From NCBI GenBank assembly GCA_946481475.1, contig CAMLOB010000268.1, forward strand, positions 1-6,040: a stretch of DNA of 6,040 bases, written 5' to 3'. Positions 1 to 5,732 of this stretch are shown piece after piece. This stretch comes from an uncultured Chlorobiota bacterium. GTDB lineage: Bacteria > Bacteroidota > Kapaibacteriia > OLB7. The translations under genes and the position numbers were made by a program. Below the pieces are notes generated by a model. That model made no database searches, had not been told where the DNA came from, and was given only the letters and a program-made list of their open reading frames with translations. Positions within the stretch are counted from its first letter, which is position 1. Each line of letters opens with the position of its first letter.

Positions 1-215
1 GGAAAGGCGTGGTCTTCAAAGGAGACAAGGGGAAATGGTACTACTACGAGGATGAGGAGGCGATGGCCTTCGGGATACGGGGTGTCGCCGGGGTCAACGG
101 CATGCCGTTCAAGGCGCCGGTCGAACTTTTTCTGGAGGTCGCTCCCCTCATCGGCATCGCTCCGGCCACCGGTGTGGGGACGGATCTGGCCCTCGGCATC
201 CGGTACTATCCCTGA
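1..215 (+). CDS. C-terminal fragment of a probable outer-membrane beta-barrel protein (5' end outside window)
   Basis: The open frame enters from the left edge (first full codon at position 3) and ends at TGA 213-215, leaving 70 residues. The visible part alternates charged or polar stretches (KGDKGKWYYYEDEE) with glycine-rich amphipathic strands. It ends in 'PVELFLEVAPLIGIAPAT' followed by 'DLALGIRYYP'. A closing 'F-EVAP-G--PAT ... -GIRYY' pattern is typical of small outer-membrane beta-barrel proteins such as the DUF3996-like family, where the last strand ends in an aromatic residue; here a proline follows the two tyrosines. The GTG at position 9 is unlikely to be the true start, because the frame is open upstream and no ribosome binding site is visible. 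The barrel assignment is an inference from this pattern only, and the specific function cannot be told. Confidence 0.55.
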   Translation, partial: KGVVFKGDKGKWYYYEDEEAMAFGIRGVAGVNGMPFKAPVELFLEVAPLIGIAPATGVGTDLALGIRYYP

Positions 216-319
216 ATTTCCGGCATCAATCCGCCGAATCCCAGCCGGGACGACTTGCCCGACTTGACTTTTCTTCCAATCTTCCCGGTGACTCAATCGT
301 TGAAGACAGGTCTTTCGAT

Positions 320-1084
320 GTGTCGAAAGCAGAGCGTCAACAAACCATTCCGAACCAACCGAATGCCATGAATGCACAATCTCCCTTCCGCAAGGCTCTG
401 AAGGAAGCCCGGACGGTCATCGTTCCGGCCCTTCTGCTGGCCGTCGGCTTCAATCTTTTTGCCTCGAACCGGGTTCCGTGGATCCGGACCACCATTCAGG
501 TAGATACCATCGCGGACGATGATTTGTCCGACATCCTCGATACGGCATCGATCGATAATCTGCAGACGATGGACACATTGCCTGTCGTCGATACCGGCCT
601 GACACCGGAAGAGATCGAAAGGCAACGAATCGACTCGATAAAAAAAGAGCAACAGCGGATCCGGGATTCCATTGCAAAGGCAACGCAGGATTCCATCAAG
701 GCGGCACAGGAAGCGGCAAAGAACAACGCTTCGAACACGGCTCAGAGCGGAGACGTCAAGGGAGTCACGACCACGCAGGCAAAGAAGATTCTGGACCAGA
801 AGGGGGCCGTCTTCATCGATGCCCGCAGAAGCGATCAGTTCGCCAAGGGGCATATTCCCGGTGCGCTCAACATCTTCGCCTATGAGTTCCCGGATCATAT
901 CGGCGACGTCGCCCCGATCCCGAAGAACAAACTCATCGTTGTCTACTGCGATGGCGGCGAGTGCGAACTGAGTCACGATCTGGCCGGAGATCTGAAGACG
1001 TTCGGTTTCACCAACGTTGTGATCTATACCGGCGGCTGGGAAGAATGGAGCAAAACCGATTACCCTAAAGCAACAGGAGAGTAA
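320..1084 (+). CDS. Membrane-anchored rhodanese-like domain protein
   Basis: A 254-residue protein. Residues 1-31 are basic (K25, K28, R31), residues 32-49 form one hydrophobic membrane segment, and residues 50-146 are an acidic then Lys/Glu-rich linker, probably helical, with 'DSI' at 105, 116 and 124. Residues 147-252 are a rhodanese domain: 'VFIDARRSDQFAKGHIPGA' (D168), the active-site loop starting at C210 (CDGGEC), and the closing 'GGWEEW' at 238-243. Basic residues before the membrane segment put the rhodanese domain outside the cytoplasm. Rhodaneses carry sulfane sulfur on the loop cysteine; the substrate here is unknown. C215 is a second cysteine in the loop and could form a disulfide or relay. 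GTG 320 has a weak ACAGG at 306-310. ATG 368 (residue 17) is the alternative start and lacks a ribosome binding site, but still keeps the membrane segment. The MauE-like gene follows after 3 nt, so the two are almost certainly cotranscribed. Confidence 0.88.
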   Translation: MSKAERQQTIPNQPNAMNAQSPFRKALKEARTVIVPALLLAVGFNLFASNRVPWIRTTIQVDTIADDDLSDILDTASIDNLQTMDTLPVVDTGLTPEEIERQRIDSIKKEQQRIRDSIAKATQDSIKAAQEAAKNNASNTAQSGDVKGVTTTQAKKILDQKGAVFIDARRSDQFAKGHIPGALNIFAYEFPDHIGDVAPIPKNKLIVVYCDGGECELSHDLAGDLKTFGFTNVVIYTGGWEEWSKTDYPKATGE

Positions 1085-1087
1085 GCC

Positions 1088-1636
1088 ATGACGGAGACCT
1101 CAACAACACACTATTCATCGGGTTCATCGATGACTTCCGGATCCGGACTGAACGAACATCATCCCGCAATGCAATGGCTTTCGCTGGCCGTCAGGGTAGT
1201 GCTGGGAGTCATCTTTCTGGTCTCGGGGGCCGAGAAGCTGACCACCCTCGACACATTTGCCCACGCCATCGCCAACTATGAAATCATCCCCTACTCCCTG
1301 GCGAACATCTTTGCCCTGCTGGTCGTCTGGACCGAGATCGCCATCGCCGTGCTGCTGCTGGCCGGTGCGGCGGTCCGCGGAACCGGACTGGTCACCGGAG
1401 CGCTTCTGGTGATGTTCCTGATCGCCATTCTCTCGGCGATGGCGCGCGGACTGGAGATCGATTGCGGCTGCTTCGATCCGGGCGCGGGGGTGGAACCGGA
1501 GAAGGTGGGCTGGCCGAAAGTCTTCGAGGACCTGGCACTTCTGGCCGGAGCCGTCTATCTGATCTACTTCCCGAAATCCCCTCTGACGATCGACCGGTTG
1601 TTGCGACGTCAGGGGCAGGAGGGAGAAGTCGGATAA
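1088..1636 (+). CDS. MauE/DoxX-family redox-associated membrane protein
   Basis: A 182-residue integral membrane protein. After a Ser/Thr-rich N-terminus of about 28 residues come four hydrophobic segments, at about 31-47, 73-95, 99-119 and 146-161. Segment 1 has the DoxX-type pattern R36 ... 'LVSGAEKL'. Just after segment 3 lies 'IDCGCFDPG', with C126 and C128, the CxC motif typical of MauE-like proteins. MauE is needed for methylamine dehydrogenase maturation, and relatives are thought to pass electrons or handle disulfides outside the membrane. R97 in the loop between segments 2 and 3, and R170/R173/R174 after segment 4, fit cytoplasmic loops and put the CxC loop on the periplasmic side. 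ATG 1088 is preceded by AGGAG at 1076-1080; ATG 1130 is a weaker alternative. No mau genes are nearby, so a role in methylamine use is not implied. The tight link to the rhodanese suggests a shared thiol or sulfur function. Confidence 0.85.
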   Translation: MTETSTTHYSSGSSMTSGSGLNEHHPAMQWLSLAVRVVLGVIFLVSGAEKLTTLDTFAHAIANYEIIPYSLANIFALLVVWTEIAIAVLLLAGAAVRGTGLVTGALLVMFLIAILSAMARGLEIDCGCFDPGAGVEPEKVGWPKVFEDLALLAGAVYLIYFPKSPLTIDRLLRRQGQEGEVG

Positions 1637-1682
1637 GCAAGAGAGTCACATATCCTGAATCTCCACTGCAAAGGAAAGGACC

Positions 1683-2234
1683 ATGATCACCACCGACACA
1701 GTACAGAAGACCCTGAGCGACTACGAACAGCTTCCCGAAGGAAGTTCGTATGAATTGATTGCCGGCGGACTGATACAGGAGCCTGCACCGGTCCCTTACC
1801 ATCAGTTGATCGCGCTGGAGCTGAGCTTTGCTATCCTGACGTATATCAAGAGACGGAACAATAATCCCGGACGACTCTATATTGCTCCGGTCGATGTCGT
1901 CCTGTCCGGGTATGATGTCGTTCAGCCCGACCTGGTGTTCATTGCTTCCGGTTCCGTTGCCGTCGTCGGCAGCAAACGGATTGAAGGTCCCCCTGATCTG
2001 GTTGTGGAAATCCTCTCCCCGTCCAACGCTTCAACCGATCTCTGGGACAAACGGCTTCTCTACGAACGGACCGGCGTCCGGGAGTACTGGATCGTCGATC
2101 CGGAGCGCCGCCGGGTAGAGGCATACGAAAACAGGGAGGGGACGTTCGTCCGATTCTCGGCTGCCGAAGGGAGAGGGAAAGTTTTCTCGAACGTCCTGAA
2201 CGGATTTGAACTGGAGATTACGGAAGTATTCTGA
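1683..2234 (+). CDS. Uma2 family (DUF820) PD-(D/E)XK nuclease-like protein
   Basis: A 183-residue protein of the usual Uma2 length. Family landmarks appear in order: 'YELIAGGLIQEPAP' (E24), 'VVQPDLVFI' (D83), 'GPPDLVVEILSPSN' (E109), then K123 and 'YERTGVREYWIVDPERRRVEAY' split across residues 127-148. D83, E109 and K123 correspond to the PD-(D/E)XK nuclease core of the restriction-endonuclease-like fold, so all catalytic positions look intact. The substrate is unknown; these proteins are abundant in cyanobacteria and in several FCB and Planctomycetota lineages, usually as scattered single genes. ATG 1683 follows AAGGAAAGGA at 1671-1680, a good ribosome binding site. It lies 46 nt behind the MauE-like gene on the same strand, so readthrough cotranscription is possible, but there is no known functional link. 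Transcription ends at the hairpin 2276-2300. Confidence 0.9.
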   Translation: MITTDTVQKTLSDYEQLPEGSSYELIAGGLIQEPAPVPYHQLIALELSFAILTYIKRRNNNPGRLYIAPVDVVLSGYDVVQPDLVFIASGSVAVVGSKRIEGPPDLVVEILSPSNASTDLWDKRLLYERTGVREYWIVDPERRRVEAYENREGTFVRFSAAEGRGKVFSNVLNGFELEITEVF

Positions 2235-2263
2235 ACTTCTCCATTCCCTTTGGAACAAGGTTC

Positions 2264-2310
2264 AAAAACAAAAAAGCCGCCACGTGAAGAACGTGACGGC
2301 TTTTCTTTTT
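2264..2310. terminator. Bidirectional rho-independent terminator between convergent genes
   Basis: Stem arms 2276-2285 and 2291-2300 pair over ten positions with one C-A mismatch (2280/2296) and a 5-nt loop. Four further A-T pairs extend the stem to 2272-2304. An A-rich tract lies to the left and a T-rich tract (2301-2310, one C) to the right, so both strands read a GC stem followed by a U run. It lies about 40 nt after the Uma2 stop and about 35 nt after the lipoprotein stop on the other strand, serving both. Confidence 0.88.
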
Positions 2311-2313
2311 ACC

Positions 2314-2334
2314 TGAATCTCGATGAATCTCGAT
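2314..2334. repeat. Short tandem repeat, two copies of a 10-bp unit
   Basis: The unit GAATCTCGAT occurs perfectly twice, at 2315-2324 and 2325-2334, with one matching T in front. It lies between the terminator and the lipoprotein stop codon (2339-2341). It probably arose by local slippage; no function is evident. Confidence 0.7.
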
Positions 2335-2338
2335 TCGC

Positions 2339-3202
2339 TTACTCGGCGGAAACGCGCTCGACGGCGGTCAGCTCCATTTCGAAGCCGCTGACAACCTGAG
2401 GGAATGTACCGACTGCCAGGATCGTCTTCGAATCCATCTCCTGCCGCAGAATGCCGTCGGTAATATCGACATCATAATGAATCATGACCGAGTCATTGAT
2501 GATGTTCGAATTGGCCGGCAGATCAATCAGCGGCGGAACGCTGATCGGATCGATATTGGTAGCGTTGACGCTGACCCAGTTGTCCGTTGCATAGGCGGCA
2601 GTATAGGTTTTCGTCGGAGCCGTTACCTCGGCCTTGCCGAGATGCTTGGCGGTAAAGCCCAGCTTGAGCTTGGCATCGAACGTCAGAGATGCCACCGTAA
2701 CGTCTTCCAGCGTCTGGTTGATAATGTTTGCATTCGCTTGCAACGTCCGTGCCCCTGCATCCTTTGTACTGTTGACCTTCACCCACGTATCCGGAAGGAC
2801 GCCGATGTAGGCGGCCAGATCGATCTCTCCACTGAAGCGCTCCAGAACCGTCTGGAACAGATTGTACTGCGAGAGCTCTCCCTGATCGATTGCAAAGTAA
2901 AGCTTGGAGCGACCGGTCTCGGTGGTACCGTCTGCCTCGTAGCGGACCTCCTGAAACTCTACTACCCCATTCTCCCCGAGCGTATCGAGATTGCTGCGGA
3001 GCACGGTCCAGACGACAACTTCCTTCGAGCTTTCCACTCTGGCGTTGTTCTCGTCACGCTCGTAGTAGTTATAGGTGAACTCGTCCCCCGAGGTAAACTT
3101 CAGAACCGGATTGACCGATACGGTCGGTCCGTCATCGCCGCATCCGACCATACCGATGGCGACGATAACCGGGACAAGAAGTGCGAGTGTTTTTCGAATC
3201 AT
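2339..3202 (-). CDS. Putative lipoprotein of unknown function
   Basis: A 287-residue protein starting at ATG 3202-3200, preceded on its strand by a clear AGGAG ribosome binding site (complement of about 3208-3213). The upstream in-frame ATG at 3292 would add 30 residues with no signal character, so it is rejected. Residues 1-20 are a signal peptide: basic 'MIRK', a hydrophobic core, then 'GMVGC' with C21 as the lipidated cysteine, the only cysteine in the protein. The mature part begins with a short flexible 'GDDGPTVSVNP'. A beta-rich domain follows, starting 'FTSGDEFTYNYYERD' and ending 'GFEMELTAVERVSAE'. No membrane segment or catalytic motif is seen after the signal. The residue after C21 is Gly, giving no Asp-type inner-membrane retention signal by the E. 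coli rule. I do not recognise the family. It is a single gene between terminators on both sides. Confidence 0.82.
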   Translation of the reverse strand: MIRKTLALLVPVIVAIGMVGCGDDGPTVSVNPVLKFTSGDEFTYNYYERDENNARVESSKEVVVWTVLRSNLDTLGENGVVEFQEVRYEADGTTETGRSKLYFAIDQGELSQYNLFQTVLERFSGEIDLAAYIGVLPDTWVKVNSTKDAGARTLQANANIINQTLEDVTVASLTFDAKLKLGFTAKHLGKAEVTAPTKTYTAAYATDNWVSVNATNIDPISVPPLIDLPANSNIINDSVMIHYDVDITDGILRQEMDSKTILAVGTFPQVVSGFEMELTAVERVSAE

Positions 3203-3350
3203 AGCATTCTCCTGAAAAATATGTACTGGCTGTATCAGCGACATTATCGAGTGTCCGAAAGACCATGCGTGACACGTGGAAGGGGCCAACATAACAGGTA
3301 TCCCTCTTCAAGGTTCAATCCGGGTCCCCGGGCAATCGGACGTTCGAACA

Positions 3351-3392
3351 AAGAAAAACGCCGCCCGTCATTGTGTGACCAGTGGCGACGTT
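3351..3392 (-). terminator. Rho-independent terminator of the rplU-rpmA operon
   Basis: Read on the minus strand, the arm 3392-3384 pairs with 3365-3357 over nine positions, including one G-T wobble. An inner four-pair stem (3379-3376 with 3370-3367) sits above an asymmetric internal loop, capped by a 5-nt loop. The stem is followed by a run of T, C and T residues (complement of 3351-3358). It begins about 42 nt after the rpmA stop codon. It separates rpmA from the lipoprotein gene, which therefore probably has its own promoter between 3203 and 3350. Confidence 0.7.
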
Positions 3393-3434
3393 CAGAACAA
3401 CCTTGCCGCAAAAACTTGGTTACGCTTGTGATGC

Positions 3435-3695
3435 TCAGGCATCGGCCGGATAGACGCTGATCTGCTTGCGATCGCGTCCCTTCCGCTCGAAAGTCACCAC
3501 GCCGTCCACCAGTGCAAAGAGCGTATCGTCCTTGCCGATGCCGACATTGTTTCCGGGGAAGTACCGCGTGCCCCGCTGGCGGACGAGGATATTCCCCGCC
3601 AGCACCTGCTGGCCGCCGAAACGCTTTACACCGAGATACTGCGGATTGGAGTCGCGACCGTTCTTGGTCGAGCCTCCACCTTTTTTATGAGCCAT
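3435..3695 (-). CDS. rpmA: 50S ribosomal protein bL27
   Basis: An 86-residue, full-length L27. It starts '[18 protein letters not shown]' and contains '[20 protein letters not shown]' (about residues 21-40), '[20 protein letters not shown]' (41-60) and '[10 protein letters not shown]', all diagnostic of the family. L27 sits in the large ribosomal subunit, with its N-terminus near the peptidyl transferase centre. There is no cleavable N-terminal extension of the Firmicutes type: the start is directly MAHKK. The ATG at 3695 is preceded on its strand by AGGAG (complement of about 3702-3706). The gene lies 70 nt behind rplU, the usual rplU-rpmA order. In Proteobacteria obgE often follows; here a terminator follows. 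Confidence 0.97.
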   Translation of the reverse strand: MAHKKGGGSTKNGRDSNPQYLGVKRFGGQQVLAGNILVRQRGTRYFPGNNVGIGKDDTLFALVDGVVTFERKGRDRKQISVYPADA

Positions 3696-3765
3696 AGTTT
3701 TCTCCTGCTCTGTCTATCTTGAATACTTCTGTTCTTCGCTGCTCAACAGGTCGTCACGACCGGAT

Positions 3766-4062
3766 TCAGGCCGAAACTCCGGTCACGCGGATTTTCGTGT
3801 ATTCCTGACGATGCCCGTTCATCTTGCGGAAACCTTTGCGACGCTTCTTATGGAAAACGATAATTTTCCCGTCGCGTCCGTGCTCCAGCACCGTCGCGGT
3901 CACCTTTCCCCCGTTGACGCCGATCCCGTCACCGTCGATCGTCATCAGGACGTTGTCGAACTCCACGGTCGATTCCGGCTCGGCCGAAAGACGTGGGACA
4001 ACGAGCTCGTCATTTTCGGCCACCTGGAACTGCGACCCGGCGATGTTAACCACTGCTTGCAT
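3766..4062 (-). CDS. rplU: 50S ribosomal protein bL21
   Basis: A 98-residue protein with L21 hallmarks. The N-terminal strand is 'MQAVVNIAGSQFQV', the centre is 'VEFDNVLM', then 'KVTATVLEHGRDGKIIVF' (53-70) and the basic C-terminal signature 'KKRRKGFRKMNGHRQEYT' (72-89). L21 binds 23S rRNA in the large subunit. Compared with many homologues, the 'VGTP-VEGA' loop before 'KVTATV' is shortened to 'GDGIGVNGG'. It is the first gene of a two-gene operon with rpmA. No convincing Shine-Dalgarno sequence precedes ATG 4062, but the start fits the family N-terminus. The gene is divergent from crtI. Confidence 0.96.
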   Translation of the reverse strand: MQAVVNIAGSQFQVAENDELVVPRLSAEPESTVEFDNVLMTIDGDGIGVNGGKVTATVLEHGRDGKIIVFHKKRRKGFRKMNGHRQEYTKIRVTGVSA

Positions 4063-4224
4063 AATTTCTACAGAGAATCAATGAATTTGAGTCGATTTAC
4101 TCACAAAGAGGGATAAAGATACGGCGCATTCCTCTGTGATCCAATAACCGGAATCGCACAAGGTTGTAACGGGAACCGGTTGGGCGAAACCGCCATTCAA
4201 CAACGTATCAACGCATCCACATTC
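4063..4224. promoter_or_regulatory. Divergent intergenic region presumed to hold the rplU and crtI promoters
   Basis: These 162 nt separate two divergent genes, so both promoters should lie here. For rplU, the best sigma-70-like candidate on the minus strand is TTGGAT (complement of 4139-4144), a 17-nt spacer and TATCTT (complement of 4116-4121), a weak match. For crtI, TTGAGT at 4087-4092 with GATAAA at 4112-4117 has an over-long 19-nt spacer. A short inverted repeat TGAGT/ACTCA (4088-4092 and 4099-4103) and the palindrome AACCGGTT (4174-4181) could be operator sites. Assignment of individual boxes is speculative. Confidence 0.35.
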
Positions 4225-5692
4225 ATGCATATCACAGTTATCGGCTCCGGATTCGGCGGTCTGGCAGCGGCGGTCCGCCTTCAGACGCAGGGACATAACG
4301 TTGTATTGGTTGAGAAAAGGGACCGGCCCGGAGGACGGGCCTATGTCTACCGCGATCAGGGGTTTGTCTTCGACGGCGGCCCGACCGTCATCACCGCCCC
4401 CTGGCTGATCGAGGAGCTGTTTGCGAACGCCGGACGGAATCCGCAGGAATATGTGGAGATGCTCCCGGTCGATCCCTTCTATCAGATTTGCTTCGAGGAC
4501 GGGTCGACGTTCCGGTACAACGACGACCGGGAGGGAATGATCCGGGAGATCAGGAAGTTCAATCCGGAAGATGTCGACGGCTACCTGAAATTTCTCCGGA
4601 AGGCGAAAGATGTCTTCCGAACCGGCTTCGATCTGATCGATGTCCCCTTCACCACGCTCGGCTCGATGATCAAAGTCCTCCCCGATCTCGTCCGTCTCCG
4701 GGCCGACCGCTCGGTCTACGACGTCGTCAAACGTTATATCAAAGACGAACGCCTCCGGCGTGTCTTCAGCTTTCATCCTCTTCTGGTGGGAGGGAATCCG
4801 TTTCAGACCACGTCCATCTACACGCTGATTCTTTACCTGGAACGGGAGTGGGGAGTCTGGTTTGCAAGAGGAGGAACCGGAGCCGTGGTTCAGGGACTCA
4901 TCAGGCTTTTTGAAGAACTGGGAGGAGAAGTCCGGCTGAACGCTGAGGTGGAAGAGATCGAGGTAAACGGGTCGACCGGCAAGACCAACGGCGTCAGGTT
5001 GAAGAATGGTGAGAGAATCGCGGCGGATGCCGTCGTCAGCAACGGCGACGTCGCCTTCACCTATCGCTACCTTCTTCCCGAACGTTTTCGCCGCAAGTAT
5101 ACCAACGTCCGGCTCGACCGGATGAAGTACTCGATGTCTCTCTATGTGCTCTACTTCGGAACAGACAGGAAGTACGAGGAGATCGAGCATCACACAATCA
5201 TTCTGGGAAAGGGATACCGGACACTCCTCAACGACATCTTCAACAAGCACCATCTGTCGGACGATTTTTCCCTTTACCTTCACCGGCCGACAAAGACCGA
5301 TCCGACGCTTGCCCCCGAAGGATGCGACGCCTTCTACGTTCTCTCTCCCGTCCCCCATCTCGATTCGGGGGACGACTGGAACAAGACAGCCCCCCGCTAT
5401 CGCGACATGATCGTCCGGTATCTGGAAGAACGCTATATGCCGGATCTGAGCAAGCACATCGTTGTGGAGCGCCACATCGATCCGCTCCCTCCAGACACTC
5501 AACAGCTACAAGGGGAGCGCCTTCTCGATCGCCCCCACCCTCACACAATCGGCCTGGTTCCGCCCGCACAACCGATCCGAAGAGATACCCAACCTCTACT
5601 TCGTCGGGGCCGGAACCCATCCCGGAGCCGGATTGCCCGGAGTGATCTCCTCGGCGAAGATCGTTGCGGATATGATCGGAAGATCAATGTAA
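4225..5692 (+). CDS. crtI: CrtI-type phytoene desaturase, frameshifted near the 3' end
   Basis: This FAD-dependent enzyme desaturates phytoene towards lycopene in carotenoid synthesis, at the membrane. Starting at ATG 4225, it opens with the dinucleotide-binding 'GSGFGG' (7-12), E30 at the end of the second strand, and 'RPGGRAYVY' (34-42). It continues with 'FDGGPTVIT', '[12 protein letters not shown]', '[17 protein letters not shown]' and '[18 protein letters not shown]', all close to the Pantoea-type CrtI. At about 5488 the frame breaks. The expected C-terminus ('[10 protein letters not shown]', '[16 protein letters not shown]', '[16 protein letters not shown]') is encoded in the +1-shifted frame from 5489 to TAA 5690-5692. 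Restored with 5 nt, the protein would be 490 residues, the normal length. Unshifted, translation runs to 5697 with about 69 unrelated residues and loses the C-terminal FAD motif. TTG 4180 would add 15 residues of no family character; neither start has a good ribosome binding site. No other crt gene is in the window. Confidence 0.9.
5485..5491 (+). other. Frameshift site in crtI
   Basis: Upstream of here the family match is in the ATG 4225 frame (ending 'VVERHIDPL'); from CTC 5489 it is in the next frame ('[13 protein letters not shown]'). The sequence CCGCTCCCTCCAG (5482-5494) is what remains if GACTT is removed from a CCG-CTC-GAC-TTC-CTC-CAG arrangement. That arrangement would encode the Asp-Phe pair that the family normally has after this proline ('TPFDF' in Pantoea CrtI). 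A single extra C in the CCC run (5487-5489) is the alternative, but it leaves the protein two residues short. The cause (mutation or sequencing error) cannot be told here. Confidence 0.8.
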
Positions 5693-5693
5693 G

Positions 5694-5732
5694 ATGAAGA
5701 ATGATCCGTCACGGCGGATCATTCTTCATTTT
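5694..5732. terminator. Perfect 15-bp hairpin terminator between crtI and the permease gene
   Basis: The arms 5694-5708 and 5715-5729 are exact reverse complements, with a 6-nt loop (5709-5714). A short T run follows at 5729-5732. The stem starts 2 nt after the crtI stop codon, and its right arm contains the stop codon of the opposite-strand permease (5726-5728). The T tract exists only on the plus side, so it is most convincing as the crtI terminator; on the minus strand there is a stem but no U run. Confidence 0.75.

Noticed and set aside
220..261. Possible hairpins after the outer-membrane protein gene (CCGGC/GCCGG and CGGG/CCCG)
   Set aside because: The stems are only 4-5 bp, one with a 19-nt loop, and no uninterrupted T tract follows; this is not a convincing terminator.
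293..976. 227-codon minus-strand frame opposite the rhodanese gene
   Set aside because: It is a shadow of the rhodanese reading frame, rich in R, D and C residues with no family match.
3243..3248. GATAAT on the minus strand, 40 nt before the lipoprotein start, as a -10 box
   Set aside because: No acceptable -35 hexamer lies 16-19 nt upstream, so the match is not more than chance in this AT-richer stretch.
2477..3460. 327-codon open frame on the plus strand opposite the lipoprotein
   Set aside because: It is antisense to a gene with a clear signal peptide and ribosome binding site. It runs through the presumed promoter region and the operon terminator, and it has no recognisable domain.
5488..5500. 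Programmed ribosomal frameshift in crtI
   Set aside because: There is no slippery heptamer, stimulatory structure or known precedent in CrtI. The loss of two conserved residues at the site points to a deletion or sequence error instead.
4078..5502. 474-codon open frame on the minus strand opposite crtI
   Set aside because: It lies almost wholly antisense to a clear CrtI. Its composition (long runs of D, V, R, G without domain logic) looks like codon-bias shadowing, and no family motif or ribosome binding site was seen.
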